From contig NZ_JACYUY010000015.1 in NCBI RefSeq assembly GCF_014842025.1, positions 63,965-127,964 of the forward strand: a stretch of 64,000 nt of DNA. The letters run 5' to 3'. Below, in pieces: positions 8,782-17,483 of this stretch. Under the pieces are notes generated by a model, which saw only the letters and a program-made list of their open reading frames with translations, was not told the origin of the DNA and did no database searches. Every line of letters starts with the position of its first letter. Position 1 is the first letter of the stretch. Both the position numbers and the translations under genes were made by a program. This stretch comes from Massilia sp. CFBP 13721 (GTDB taxonomy: Bacteria; Pseudomonadota; Gammaproteobacteria; Burkholderiales; Burkholderiaceae_D).

Positions 8782-11106
8782 ATGATTTCTGCCGACTCCT
8801 TCGCATGGCGCGTAGCCGCCGTACTGTTCCTCTTCGTCTCCTTCATGGCCGTCGGCCAGGCGCATGCGGCCACCACCAGCCTGAACGCGTCCTGGCTGTT
8901 CCACCGCGATGACGCGCGTAGCGCCGCCACGGTGGAGGCGGTGCCCGCCGGCGCCTGGACCCGGGTCGACCTGCCGCATGCGGCGCGCATCGAGCCGCGC
9001 GTGCCCAGCGCGCCGTGGCAGGGTACCGTGTTCTATAAAAAGCGCCTGCAGGTCAGCCTGCGCCCGGGCGAGCGCGCCATCCTGCGCTTCGAGGCGGTGA
9101 TGAACGTGGCCGACGTCTGGCTCAACGGCCGGCATCTGGGCCAGCACCTGGGCGGTTACCTGCCGTTCGCCTTCGACATCACCGACGCCCTCAACGCGCG
9201 CGGCGACAACGAGCTGGTGGTACGCGCCAACAACGAAGACAACCCGATCACCGGCCCGAAGCCGCTCAAGCAGCTCGACTACATCCAGCACGGCGGCATC
9301 TACCGCGGCGTAAGCTTGATCATCAAGCCGGCGCTGCACATCACCGACGAGATGCTGTCGAATACGCCGGGCGGGGGCGGCGTGTTCGTCACCTATCCCC
9401 AGGCGGACAAGTCGGCGGCCGTGGTGCAGGTGCGAACCGAGGTCGCCAACACCGCGGCGCAGGCGCGCACGGTCACGCTGCGCCATGCGCTGGCCTGGCA
9501 GGGCCGGCAGGTCGCGCAGGGGCAGCAGCAGGTGCGCCTGGCTGCCGGCGAACGGCGCCACGTCACCACTGCACTGAAACTCGCTCGACCTAAGCTGTGG
9601 TCGCCGCGGGCGCCGAATCTGTATGATTTGACGACGACGCTACGCGGCAGCGGCGCTGCCGACCGCGTAACGACCCGCATCGGCGTGCGCCGCCTCGCCT
9701 TCGAGGGCGGGCGCCTGCTGCTCAACGGCGCGCCGCTGCAGCTGCGCGGCGTTAACCGCCACCAGGAGTATCCGTACGTCGGCTACGCCCTGTCGGAAGG
9801 GGCGGACCGGCGCGATGCGCTGCTGATCAAGAAGCATGGCTTCGACTACGTGCGGCTGTCGCACTATCCGCAGTCGCCGGCCTTCATGGCGGCGGCCGAC
9901 GAGCTTGGCCTGATGGTGGTGCCCGGCATTCCCGGCTGGCAGTTCTACAATCCCGACCCGGCCTTTGGCCGGCAAGTGCTGCGTACCTGCGCCGACATGA
10001 TCCGGCGCGACCGCAACCATCCGAGCGTGCTGGCCTGGGAATGTTCGCTCAACGAGACGAAGATGCCCGATGCGCTGCTGCGGGCGCTGCACGATACCGT
10101 GCACGCCGAATACCCGGGCGACCAGGCCTTTTCGGCCGGCTGGGTGCCCGAGCCCTACGACATCTACCTGCAGGCGCGCCAGCACCGGCTGGGCAGCAAG
10201 CATGCGCTGCCGGCCAAGCCCTACATCGTCTCCGAATACGGCGACTGGGAATACTACGCCATGAACGCGGGCCTGAACCAGACCGCCTGGGCCGACCTGA
10301 AGCCCGCCGACCGCTCCAGCCGCCAGTCGCTGGGCCAGGGCGAGGCGCGCCTGCTGCAGCAAGCGCGCAACGTGGCCGAATCCCATGACGACAATGCCGC
10401 CACGCCGGCGTTTGCGGACGGCTACTGGGTGATGTTCGACTACGCGCGCGGTTACGCCACCGACCTCGAGGAATCGGGTGCGATGAGCATCGAGCGCCTG
10501 CCGAAGTTCGCGGCCGAGTTTTTCCGCTCCCAGCGCGACGCCGCCGAACGCTCGCCGCAATGGGGCGGCGGGCCGATGGTCTTCATCGCCAGCTACTGGC
10601 AGCCCGATTCGTCGCCGCGCGTGCGCGTCTTCACGAATGCCGACGAAGTCGAACTGCGCCTGAACGGCACATTGGTCGAGCGCCGCACGGCACGCCCCGC
10701 ATCCGCCCATCCGCGCCTGACACATCCGCCGCTGGAATTCGACACCGGCGCCTTCGCCCCCGGCGAACTGGTGGCCACGGCCTACAGCGGCGGCCGCGTC
10801 GTCGCCGAGCACCGTGTGCGTACGCCGGGCGAGCCGGTGCGGCTGGTGCTGGCATGGGATGACCTTGGTGTGCCCATGACCGCCGGCGACCTGGTCTTCG
10901 TGCGTGCGCGCCTGGTCGATGCAAACGGTACCACGGTACCCACCAGCGGACGGCAAGTCAGCTTTTCGAACGCAGGCGGTGCGGAGATCGTCGGCAGTCC
11001 TGAGGTCACGACCGAGGCGGGCATTGCCAGCGTGCTGGTGCGGGTCGGGGCAGGGAAGGCGAGCCTGGCCGCGCGGGCCGGGGCGCTCGAAGGGACCATC
11101 CAATGA
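8782..11106 (+). CDS. GH2 beta-galactosidase-type glycosidase, secreted, with C-terminal Ig-like domain
   Basis: This 774-residue protein has a signal peptide (VAAVLFLFVSFMAVGQAHA, about 11-29). The GH2 layout is a sugar-binding jelly roll (35-185), an immunoglobulin-like sandwich (190-300) and a TIM barrel (305-600). Catalytic residues fit the family: acid/base Glu425 in SLNETKM and nucleophile Glu485 in IVSEYGDWE. The last ~100 residues form an extra Ig-like domain. I start at the ATG at 8782, which opens the signal peptide; an upstream TTG at 8716 would bury it. The stop overlaps the next start (ATGA). It could be a beta-galactosidase or an arabinopyranosidase; its place before arabinose genes does not settle this. 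Confidence 0.88.
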   Translation: MISADSFAWRVAAVLFLFVSFMAVGQAHAATTSLNASWLFHRDDARSAATVEAVPAGAWTRVDLPHAARIEPRVPSAPWQGTVFYKKRLQVSLRPGERAILRFEAVMNVADVWLNGRHLGQHLGGYLPFAFDITDALNARGDNELVVRANNEDNPITGPKPLKQLDYIQHGGIYRGVSLIIKPALHITDEMLSNTPGGGGVFVTYPQADKSAAVVQVRTEVANTAAQARTVTLRHALAWQGRQVAQGQQQVRLAAGERRHVTTALKLARPKLWSPRAPNLYDLTTTLRGSGAADRVTTRIGVRRLAFEGGRLLLNGAPLQLRGVNRHQEYPYVGYALSEGADRRDALLIKKHGFDYVRLSHYPQSPAFMAAADELGLMVVPGIPGWQFYNPDPAFGRQVLRTCADMIRRDRNHPSVLAWECSLNETKMPDALLRALHDTVHAEYPGDQAFSAGWVPEPYDIYLQARQHRLGSKHALPAKPYIVSEYGDWEYYAMNAGLNQTAWADLKPADRSSRQSLGQGEARLLQQARNVAESHDDNAATPAFADGYWVMFDYARGYATDLEESGAMSIERLPKFAAEFFRSQRDAAERSPQWGGGPMVFIASYWQPDSSPRVRVFTNADEVELRLNGTLVERRTARPASAHPRLTHPPLEFDTGAFAPGELVATAYSGGRVVAEHRVRTPGEPVRLVLAWDDLGVPMTAGDLVFVRARLVDANGTTVPTSGRQVSFSNAGGAEIVGSPEVTTEAGIASVLVRVGAGKASLAARAGALEGTIQ

Positions 11107-12011
11107 GAGAAGGAGCGAACTTGCATATAGTGGCTGACGTAAACAACCAGCTCGGCGAATGCGTGCTGTGGTGCGCCACGAGCGAACGCGTATTCTGGAC
11201 CGACATCCTCGGCGCGACCCTGTACGCGCACGACCTCGAAGGCGACGCCACCGTCAGCTGGCCCATGCCCGAGCGGCTGGCCTCGTTCGCACTGACCCGT
11301 CACGCCGACCGGCTGCTGCTGGGACTGGCGTCGCAGCTCGCCTTGTTCGACCTGGGGACGGGCGAGCTGACGCCGCTGTGCGCCGTCGAGCCGGACCTGC
11401 CCACGCGCCTGAACGACGGCCGCTGCGACCGCCAGGGCAATTTCGTGTTCGGTACCCTATGCGAAACGGAGCCGAAAGCGCCGATCGGGTCCTTCTACCG
11501 CCTCAATGCCGAGGGCCTGACGCTCGAGCGCCTGCCGCTGCGTAAAGTCGCGATCGCCAACAGCATCTGCTTCAGCCTCGACGGCGCTACCCTCTATTAC
11601 TGCGATTCGCCCGAGCGGGCGATCCGCTGCTGCGATTATCCGTCGCTCGCCAACGACCGCATCTTCGCCCGGGTGCAGGGCGAGGGCGAACCCGATGGTT
11701 CCTGCATCGATGCCGACGGCTACCTGTGGAATGCGCAGTGGGGCGGCGCCGCGCTGGTGCGCTACGCGCCGGACGGCACGGTCGAGCGCATCGTGGAGAC
11801 GCCGGCGCGCCAGCCCAGCTGCGTTGCCATCGGCGGGCCCGGACTCGATCGACTGCTGTGCACCAGCGCGCGCGTCGGCCTCGTTAACCCGGCCGCTGCC
11901 GACGGCGCGCTGCTGTCGCTGGCTCCTGGGACCGTGCGCGGCGTCGAGGAATGCCGTTTTGCCGGACACCCACCGCATGACAACCAATGCCTGGAGTTTT
12001 CCGATGATTGA
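11103..12011 (+). CDS. SMP-30/gluconolactonase-family lactonase, probable L-arabinonolactonase
   Basis: This 302-residue cytoplasmic six-bladed propeller should hydrolyse a sugar lactone. Metal and substrate residues of the family can be placed: Glu19 (GECVLW), Asn104 (RLNDGRCD), Asn153 (IANSICFS) and Asp198 (PDGSCIDADG). It has no signal peptide. Because the L-arabinonate dehydratase, AraD1-like and SDR genes follow within 5 kb, the most economical role is opening L-arabinono-lactone made by the SDR dehydrogenase; galactonolactone is also possible. It overlaps the upstream GH2 by 4 bp and the downstream GH43 by 8 bp, so the three genes are one transcript with coupled translation. Confidence 0.85.
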   Translation: MREGANLHIVADVNNQLGECVLWCATSERVFWTDILGATLYAHDLEGDATVSWPMPERLASFALTRHADRLLLGLASQLALFDLGTGELTPLCAVEPDLPTRLNDGRCDRQGNFVFGTLCETEPKAPIGSFYRLNAEGLTLERLPLRKVAIANSICFSLDGATLYYCDSPERAIRCCDYPSLANDRIFARVQGEGEPDGSCIDADGYLWNAQWGGAALVRYAPDGTVERIVETPARQPSCVAIGGPGLDRLLCTSARVGLVNPAAADGALLSLAPGTVRGVEECRFAGHPPHDNQCLEFSDD

Positions 12012-13509
12012 ACACCTGCGCCTTGCAGCGCTGGCCCTGGTCCTGGGCGCGCCGATGTGCTTTGCGCAAGCGCCCGCCGAGCCGACCATCCGCAACGGCG
12101 TCTTCTGGAAGGACACGGCCGGCACGCCGATCTACTCCCAGGGCGGCGGCATGCTCAAGATCGGCGCCAAATACTACTGGTACGGCGTCAGGTACGACGA
12201 GGCTGTTGCTTATGCCAAGTCGCCGCGTGCGCACGCGCCGCACGCTCACTTCAGCGCCGTCACCGCCTATTCGTCAACCGACCTGGTGAACTGGACCCCC
12301 GAGGGCGACGTGCTGACCCCGGCCGGCCTCGGCAAGCTCGCCGACCCCAAGGCCTGGCTCGGGCGCATGGGCGTGGTCTACAACAAGCTCACGCGCAAGT
12401 ACGTGCTGCTGATCCAGTACGGCGGCAAGGCTGGCGCCGGCCTGCTGTTCGCGACGAGCGACGCGCCCACCGGTCCCTTCGTGTTCGCGCGGCTGCAGGA
12501 AAAGCTCGAGAACGTCGCTTCGCCGACCTCGGGCGACCAGACCGTCTTCACCGACGACGACGGCCAGCCTTACCTCATCTTCAGCAACAACGGCGACCGC
12601 CGCAGCCTGTACGTCGCGCCCTTGCGCGGGTCCGACTTCCTGCAGGTCGAGGCGGCGACCAACGTCCATCGCGCGCCAGGCGGCGGGCGCGAGGGCAATG
12701 CGATGTTCAAGCGAGACGGGCTGTATTATTTCTTCTCGTCCGACCTGCATGGCTGGAACGCGTCGCGCAGCTATTACATGACCGCGCCGCGCATCACCGG
12801 CCCCTACACGCCGGAAAAGCTCCTGCCCGGCACCGATGCCGACTTTTCGCACGTGTCGCAGAACGGCTTCTTCATTCCCGTGCAGGGCAAGGCCGGGACC
12901 ACGGTGCTGTATGCAGGCGACCGCTGGAGCAATTTTGCCGGCAACGGCCACGGCTACAACATCTGGACGCCGCTGTCGTTCAAGGGCGCCGAGCCGAGCT
13001 TCAATTCGCTCAGCGAATTCACCCTGGACGCCGGCGCCGGCACCTGGCGTGTCGGCAAGGGCAACAACTACCTGCTCAATCCCGGCTTCGAGGCCGACCG
13101 GGTGCGCCAGACCGGCGTCGCCGGCTGGGTCAGCAGCTGGACCAGCCTGGGCGGGGACGCACCCTTCGTCAACACCCTGGACGGGCGTACCGGCCGCTGG
13201 GCGCTGACGCTGCGGCACCCGGGCAAGACCATGGGCAGCGCGGTCCAGAACGTCACGCTGCCGAACGGCGTCTATACCCTCAAGGTGTGGGCACGCAGCA
13301 GCGGCGGGCAGGGCGTAGCACGACTGTACGCCAGCGGCCACGGCGGACCCGAGCTGGTACGCAGTCTCGACAAGCCGGTCGGCGCATGGACCGAGATCAC
13401 GCTGCCGGGCATCCGGGTCGAGACCGGCAGCGTCCAGGTCGGCGTGTACACGGAAGGGAAAGAGGGCGATTGGGTCAGCCTGGACGATTTCAGCCTCGTG
13501 CGCGAATGA
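12004..13509 (+). CDS. GH43-family glycosidase with C-terminal carbohydrate-binding-like domain
   Basis: This 501-residue secreted protein has a signal peptide LRLAALALVLGAPMCFAQA. The N-terminal five-bladed propeller (about 30-345) shows GGGMLKIGAKYYWYG, YSSTDLVNW and GREGNAMFKRDGLYY, fitting GH43 enzymes acting on galactan or arabinan. The last ~145 residues start with LLNPGFE and continue as a beta-sandwich typical of carbohydrate-binding modules. The ATG at 12004 sits inside the preceding gene's last codons (ATGATTGA), and the signal peptide confirms it over an upstream in-frame GTG/ATG extension. Resemblance of the opening GGG-YYWYG motif to exo-galactanase subfamilies is suggestive only. 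Confidence 0.8.
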   Translation: MIEHLRLAALALVLGAPMCFAQAPAEPTIRNGVFWKDTAGTPIYSQGGGMLKIGAKYYWYGVRYDEAVAYAKSPRAHAPHAHFSAVTAYSSTDLVNWTPEGDVLTPAGLGKLADPKAWLGRMGVVYNKLTRKYVLLIQYGGKAGAGLLFATSDAPTGPFVFARLQEKLENVASPTSGDQTVFTDDDGQPYLIFSNNGDRRSLYVAPLRGSDFLQVEAATNVHRAPGGGREGNAMFKRDGLYYFFSSDLHGWNASRSYYMTAPRITGPYTPEKLLPGTDADFSHVSQNGFFIPVQGKAGTTVLYAGDRWSNFAGNGHGYNIWTPLSFKGAEPSFNSLSEFTLDAGAGTWRVGKGNNYLLNPGFEADRVRQTGVAGWVSSWTSLGGDAPFVNTLDGRTGRWALTLRHPGKTMGSAVQNVTLPNGVYTLKVWARSSGGQGVARLYASGHGGPELVRSLDKPVGAWTEITLPGIRVETGSVQVGVYTEGKEGDWVSLDDFSLVRE

Positions 13510-13517
13510 ACTAGACA

Positions 13518-13536
13518 TATCGATTTCGGTATCGGT
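13518..13536 (+). promoter_or_regulatory. Candidate operator A: TATCGATTTCGGTATCGGT
   Basis: This 19-bp site lies 132 bp before the arabinonate dehydratase ATG. It matches the site at 24460-24478 in 15 of 19 positions, and all four differences are transitions. Both sites precede sugar-acid or pentose-import genes. A LysR gene in the cluster is the obvious candidate regulator, which is inference. Confidence 0.55.
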
Positions 13537-13585
13537 AAGGCGAAATAAGTGATTGGAAAGTTATTGCTCTGAACTTTAGACTTTT

Positions 13586-13624
13586 CGCATCGCTCAATCG
13601 CATCGCTCAATCGCATCGCTCAAT
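13586..13624 (+). repeat. Three perfect 13-bp tandem repeats in the dehydratase leader
   Basis: CGCATCGCTCAAT is present three times without a gap (13586, 13599, 13612), ending 44 bp before the ATG of the L-arabinonate dehydratase. It lies between the putative operator and the ribosome site, so it could alter leader structure or be a slippage-generated array. Confidence 0.9.
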
Positions 13625-13668
13625 AACAACGACGGGAAGGCAGGCGGCCCGTGGAGACAAAGGACACC

Positions 13669-15411
13669 ATGTCGGACGAAAACAAGAAAACCACGCTGCG
13701 CTCGGCCGCATGGTTCGGGACCCAGGACAAGAACGGCTTCATGTACCGCAGCTGGATGAAAAACCAGGGCATCCCCGACCATGAATTCCAGGGCAAGCCG
13801 ATCATCGGCATCTGCAATACCTGGTCCGAACTGACGCCCTGCAACGCCCACTTCCGCAAGCTCGCCGAGCACGTCAAGCGCGGCATCCTCGAGGCGGGCG
13901 GCTTCCCGGTCGAGTTCCCGGTGTTTTCGAACGGCGAATCGAACCTGCGCCCGACCGCCATGCTGACGCGGAACCTGGCCAGCATGGACGTCGAGGAGTC
14001 GATTCGCGGCAATCCGATGGACGCGGTCGTGCTGCTGGTCGGCTGCGACAAGACCACGCCGGCGCTGCTGATGGGCGCGGCCAGCGTCGACCTGCCGACC
14101 ATCGTCGTCACCGGCGGCCCGATGTTGAACGGTAAGCTCAACGGCAAGGACATCGGCTCCGGCACCGCCGTCTGGCAGTTGCATGAGCAGGCCAAGGGCG
14201 GCCAGATCAGCATGCACGACTTCCTCGCCGCCGAAGCCGGCCACTCGCGCTCGGCCGGCACCTGCAACACCATGGGCACGGCCTCGACGATGGCTTGCAT
14301 GGCCGAATCGCTCGGCACCTCGCTGCCGCACAATGCCGCGATTCCCGCCGTGGACGCGCGCCGCTACGTGCTGGCGCACATGTCGGGCATCCGCATCGTC
14401 GAGATGGTGCACGAAGACCTGCGCCTGTCGAAAATCCTCACGCGCGAGAATTTCGAGAACGCGATCCGCGTGAATGCGGCCATCGGCGGTTCGACCAATG
14501 CCGTGATCCACCTGAAGGCGATCGCCGGCCGCGTCGGCGTGCCGCTCGCCCTGGAAGACTGGACGGCCATCGGCAAGGGCACCCCGACCATCGTCGACCT
14601 GCTGCCCTCGGGGCGCTTCCTGATGGAAGAGTTCTATTATGCGGGCGGCTTGCCGGGCGTGATCCGCCGCCTCGGCGAAGGCGGCCTGCTGCCGCACCGC
14701 GACGCGCTCACCGTCAACGGCCAGTCGCTGTGGCAGAACTGCGTCGACGCGCCGATCTACAACGACGAGGTGATCCGCCAGCTCGACACGCCGCTGGTCG
14801 CCGACGGCGGCATCTGCATCCTGCGCGGGAACCTGGCGCCGCGCGGCGCCGTGCTGAAACCCTCGGCCGCGTCGCCCCAGCTGATGCAGCACCGCGGGCG
14901 CGCGGTGGTGTTCGAGGACTTCGACCACTACAAGCAGCGCATCGTCGACCCGGATCTCGACGTCGACGCCGACTCGGTGCTCCTGATGAAGAACTGCGGC
15001 CCGAAAGGTTACCCGGGCATGGCCGAAGTGGGCAACATGGGCTTGCCGCCCAAGCTGCTGGCCCAGGGCGTGACCGACATGGTGCGCATCTCGGACGCGC
15101 GCATGAGCGGCACCGCCTACGGCACCGTCGTGCTGCACGTGGCGCCGGAAGCGATGGATGGCGGCCCGCTCGGCATCGTGCGCGACGGCGACTGGATCAC
15201 GCTCGACTGCAAGAATGGCGCACTGAATGTCGAGCTGCCGGACGAGGAAATCCGCGCCCGCCTGGCCGACCGCGCCGAGCTGCACAAGCCGGAAAAACGC
15301 AGCGGCTACCAGCAGCTCTACCTCGAACACGTGCTGCAGGCCGACGAAGGCTGCGACTTCGATTTCCTGATCGGCTGCCGCGGGTCGGCGGTGCCGAAGC
15401 ATTCGCATTGA
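13669..15411 (+). CDS. araC: L-arabinonate dehydratase, IlvD/Edd family
   Basis: This 580-residue cytoplasmic enzyme should dehydrate L-arabinonate to 2-keto-3-deoxy-L-arabinonate. Three Fe-S ligands are present, Cys58, Cys126 and Cys199, with Lys128 in GCDKTTPA; they sit one residue from the positions known in the Rhizobium L-arabinonate dehydratase. Length also matches that group, while IlvD proper is usually longer. The start at ATG 13669 has GGAGACA 11 bases upstream; a GTG at 13651 is in frame but spans that site. It heads the oxidative pentose segment and has its own promoter region with operator A. The araC symbol follows non-phosphorylative-pathway usage, not the E. coli regulator. 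D-xylonate or galactonate dehydration is an alternative. Confidence 0.87.
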   Translation: MSDENKKTTLRSAAWFGTQDKNGFMYRSWMKNQGIPDHEFQGKPIIGICNTWSELTPCNAHFRKLAEHVKRGILEAGGFPVEFPVFSNGESNLRPTAMLTRNLASMDVEESIRGNPMDAVVLLVGCDKTTPALLMGAASVDLPTIVVTGGPMLNGKLNGKDIGSGTAVWQLHEQAKGGQISMHDFLAAEAGHSRSAGTCNTMGTASTMACMAESLGTSLPHNAAIPAVDARRYVLAHMSGIRIVEMVHEDLRLSKILTRENFENAIRVNAAIGGSTNAVIHLKAIAGRVGVPLALEDWTAIGKGTPTIVDLLPSGRFLMEEFYYAGGLPGVIRRLGEGGLLPHRDALTVNGQSLWQNCVDAPIYNDEVIRQLDTPLVADGGICILRGNLAPRGAVLKPSAASPQLMQHRGRAVVFEDFDHYKQRIVDPDLDVDADSVLLMKNCGPKGYPGMAEVGNMGLPPKLLAQGVTDMVRISDARMSGTAYGTVVLHVAPEAMDGGPLGIVRDGDWITLDCKNGALNVELPDEEIRARLADRAELHKPEKRSGYQQLYLEHVLQADEGCDFDFLIGCRGSAVPKHSH

Positions 15412-15438
15412 TGCCCAGTGGCGCGAACGTGGCTTGAA

Positions 15439-15531
15439 CGCGTGGGCGGAGAATCCGCCCACCTTACGGGTCAAGCACGACCGCTAACACATAGCAAGGC
15501 GACGTAAGGTGGGCGGATTTCCGCCCACGCG
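15439..15531. repeat. Inverted pair of REP-like elements
   Basis: Two near-perfect palindromes face each other: 15439-15467 (CGCGTGGGCGGA to CCGCCCACCTTAC) and 15504-15531 (GTAAGGTGGGCGGA to CCGCCCACGCG). The two units are inverted copies separated by 36 bp, so the whole could fold as one large cruciform between the dehydratase and AraD1-like genes. Confidence 0.85.
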
Positions 15532-15585
15532 TTCAACGATCATTGGATCAAACGCGAAAACTAAAAGAATAGTGGAGACAACAGC

Positions 15586-16578
15586 ATGCTTCTCATCCAA
15601 TTCGAAACCGACGCCGGCACCCGCCGCATCGGCATCCTCGACGGGGACACCATCCGCGTCATCGACGGCTACGCCACCACGCGCGACCTCGCCACGGCAG
15701 CGATCGCCGGCGGCCAGCCGCTGGCCGAACTGGCCACCGCCAGCGCCGGTGACCAACAGATCCCCTACGACACCCTGCTGCAAGCCGGCCGCATCCTGCC
15801 CCCGCTCGACCACCCCGACCACGCCCACTGCCACGTCACCGGCACCGGCCTTACCCACCTGGGCAGCGCCGACACGCGCGACGCCATGCACAAGAAGATC
15901 GGCGGCGACGTCGAGACCCTGAGCGACAGCATGAAGATGTTCCGCATGGGCGTCGAAGGCGGCAAGCCGCAGGCCGGCAGCATCGGCGTGCAGCCCGAGT
16001 GGTTCTACAAGGGCGACGGTTCCATTGTGCGCGCCACCGGCCAGGACCTCGACATGCCCGGCTTCGCGCTCGACGGCGGCGAAGAACCGGAAATCGCCGG
16101 CCTGTACCTGATCGGCGCCGACGGCCAGCCCTGGCGCCTCGGGTACGCCATCGGCAACGAGTTCTCCGACCACGTCACCGAGCGCCAGAACTACCTGTAC
16201 CTGGCCCATTCCAAGCTGCGCAGCTGCGGCCTGGGGCCGGCCCTGTACGTGGGCGAACTGCCGCGCCACGTCGCCGGCACCTCGCGCATCCTCGACAAGA
16301 ACGGGGAGGTGCGCTGGGAAAAGGCCTTCGTCAGCGGCGAGGACAACATGTCGCATACGGTCGCCAACCTCGAGCACCACCATTTCAAGTACGGCCTGTT
16401 CCGGCGCCCCGGCGACGTCCACGTCCACTTCTTCGGCACCGCCACCTTGAGCGTGGCCGACAACATCGTGGTCGAACCGGGCGAAAGCTTCGAGATTGAA
16501 TCGCCCTTGTTCGGCCCCGCGCTGCGCAACCGGCTCGCGCGCGTCGAAGCGGCCCCGGTGACGGTAAAGCCACTGTAG
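15586..16578 (+). CDS. AraD1/GguC-like FAH-superfamily protein, probable 2-keto-3-deoxy-L-arabinonate dehydratase
   Basis: This 330-residue protein belongs to the fumarylacetoacetate hydrolase superfamily and resembles proteins named AraD1 or GguC. The likely metal site includes Glu167 and Glu169 (EEPEIAG) and Asp195 (NEFSDH), with FYKGDGSIV and FVSGEDNMSH further marking the family. In non-phosphorylative pentose pathways a second dehydration gives 2-oxoglutarate semialdehyde. Here this FAH-type protein occupies the place usually held by the DHDPS-type AraD, so the reaction is inferred from context. Start: ATG 15586 with GGAGACA upstream. Its stop TAG (16576-16578) lies inside a REP-like element. 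An aldolase-type cleavage or a hydrolase role cannot be excluded. Confidence 0.78.
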   Translation: MLLIQFETDAGTRRIGILDGDTIRVIDGYATTRDLATAAIAGGQPLAELATASAGDQQIPYDTLLQAGRILPPLDHPDHAHCHVTGTGLTHLGSADTRDAMHKKIGGDVETLSDSMKMFRMGVEGGKPQAGSIGVQPEWFYKGDGSIVRATGQDLDMPGFALDGGEEPEIAGLYLIGADGQPWRLGYAIGNEFSDHVTERQNYLYLAHSKLRSCGLGPALYVGELPRHVAGTSRILDKNGEVRWEKAFVSGEDNMSHTVANLEHHHFKYGLFRRPGDVHVHFFGTATLSVADNIVVEPGESFEIESPLFGPALRNRLARVEAAPVTVKPL

Positions 16579-16604
16579 GGTGGACGGCTGCGCCGTCCAC
16601 GCGT
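16575..16604 (+). repeat. REP-like element containing the AraD1-like stop codon
   Basis: GTAGGGTGGACGGC and GCCGTCCACGCG form a short palindrome. The TAG stop of the preceding gene is the TAG inside GTAGGG, so the element begins within the last codon. Confidence 0.85.
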
Positions 16605-16668
16605 CGATCGCCGCGGCACGATCATCCGTGTCCGGAACCGGCGCCAATAGACAAGAACAGGAGACAGC

Positions 16669-17439
16669 ATGACAAGCGCGGCAAGCTACCCCAGCCTGCA
16701 AGGCAAACGGGTATTCATCACCGGCGGCGGCACCGGCATCGGCGAGGCGCTGGTCGCCGCCTTCGTGGCACAGGGCGCGACCGTCGCCTTTGTCGACATC
16801 GCGCGCGAGGCCAGCGAACAGCTGGTGGCGCGCCTGACCGCCGCCCACCAAGAGGCTGCGCCGGTGTTCCGCCACTGCGACATCACCGACATCCCGGCAC
16901 TGCAAGCGACGATGGCGGAGCTGGCCGCGCAGCTGGGCGACTTCGACGTCCTGGTCAACAATGCCGCCAACGACCAGCGTCACGACATCGCCGAGGTCTC
17001 GCTCGACTACTGGAACGAACGCATCGCCATCAACCAGCGGCCGATGTTCTTCGCCGCGCAGGCGGTCCTGGCGGGCATGAAGGGGAAGGGCGGCGGCTCG
17101 ATCATCAACTTCAGCTCGATGTCCTGGCACGCCAAGGGCGCCGGCTATCCGGTGTACGCCACCACCAAGGCCGCCGTCATCGGCCTCACGCGCAGCCTGG
17201 CGCGCGACCTCGGTCCCTTCGGCATCCGCGTCAACACCGTGACGCCGGGCTGGGTAATGACCCAACGCCAGGTCGCGCTGTGGGTGGACGCCGCCGCCGA
17301 GGAAGAGATCAAGCGCGCCCAATGCCTGCCCGGCAAGCTGATGCCGGACGACGTCGCCGCGATGGTGCTGTTCCTCGCCGCCGACGACAGCAAGATGTGC
17401 ACCGCCCAGGACTTCGTCGTCGACGCCGGCTGGACCTGA
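16669..17439 (+). CDS. SDR-family sugar dehydrogenase, probable L-arabinose/D-galactose 1-dehydrogenase
   Basis: This 256-residue short-chain dehydrogenase has the cofactor loop TGGGTGIG (18-25), NNAAN (97-101) and a catalytic set of Ser149 or Ser150, Tyr163 and Lys167 (YPVYATTKAA). Asp43 after the second strand favours NAD over NADP. Next to lactonase, dehydratase and AraD1-like genes, oxidation of the anomeric carbon of L-arabinose (or D-galactose) to the lactone is the likely step. AGGAGACAGC precedes the ATG. It lies 90 bp after the AraD1-like gene, with a REP-like unit in between. Relatives act on D-xylose too, so the exact sugar is unproven. Confidence 0.8.
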   Translation: MTSAASYPSLQGKRVFITGGGTGIGEALVAAFVAQGATVAFVDIAREASEQLVARLTAAHQEAAPVFRHCDITDIPALQATMAELAAQLGDFDVLVNNAANDQRHDIAEVSLDYWNERIAINQRPMFFAAQAVLAGMKGKGGGSIINFSSMSWHAKGAGYPVYATTKAAVIGLTRSLARDLGPFGIRVNTVTPGWVMTQRQVALWVDAAAEEEIKRAQCLPGKLMPDDVAAMVLFLAADDSKMCTAQDFVVDAGWT

Positions 17440-17483
17440 TCCGTCGTCCGGTACCCCCTGTTCGCAAACCATTGAGGCATACC

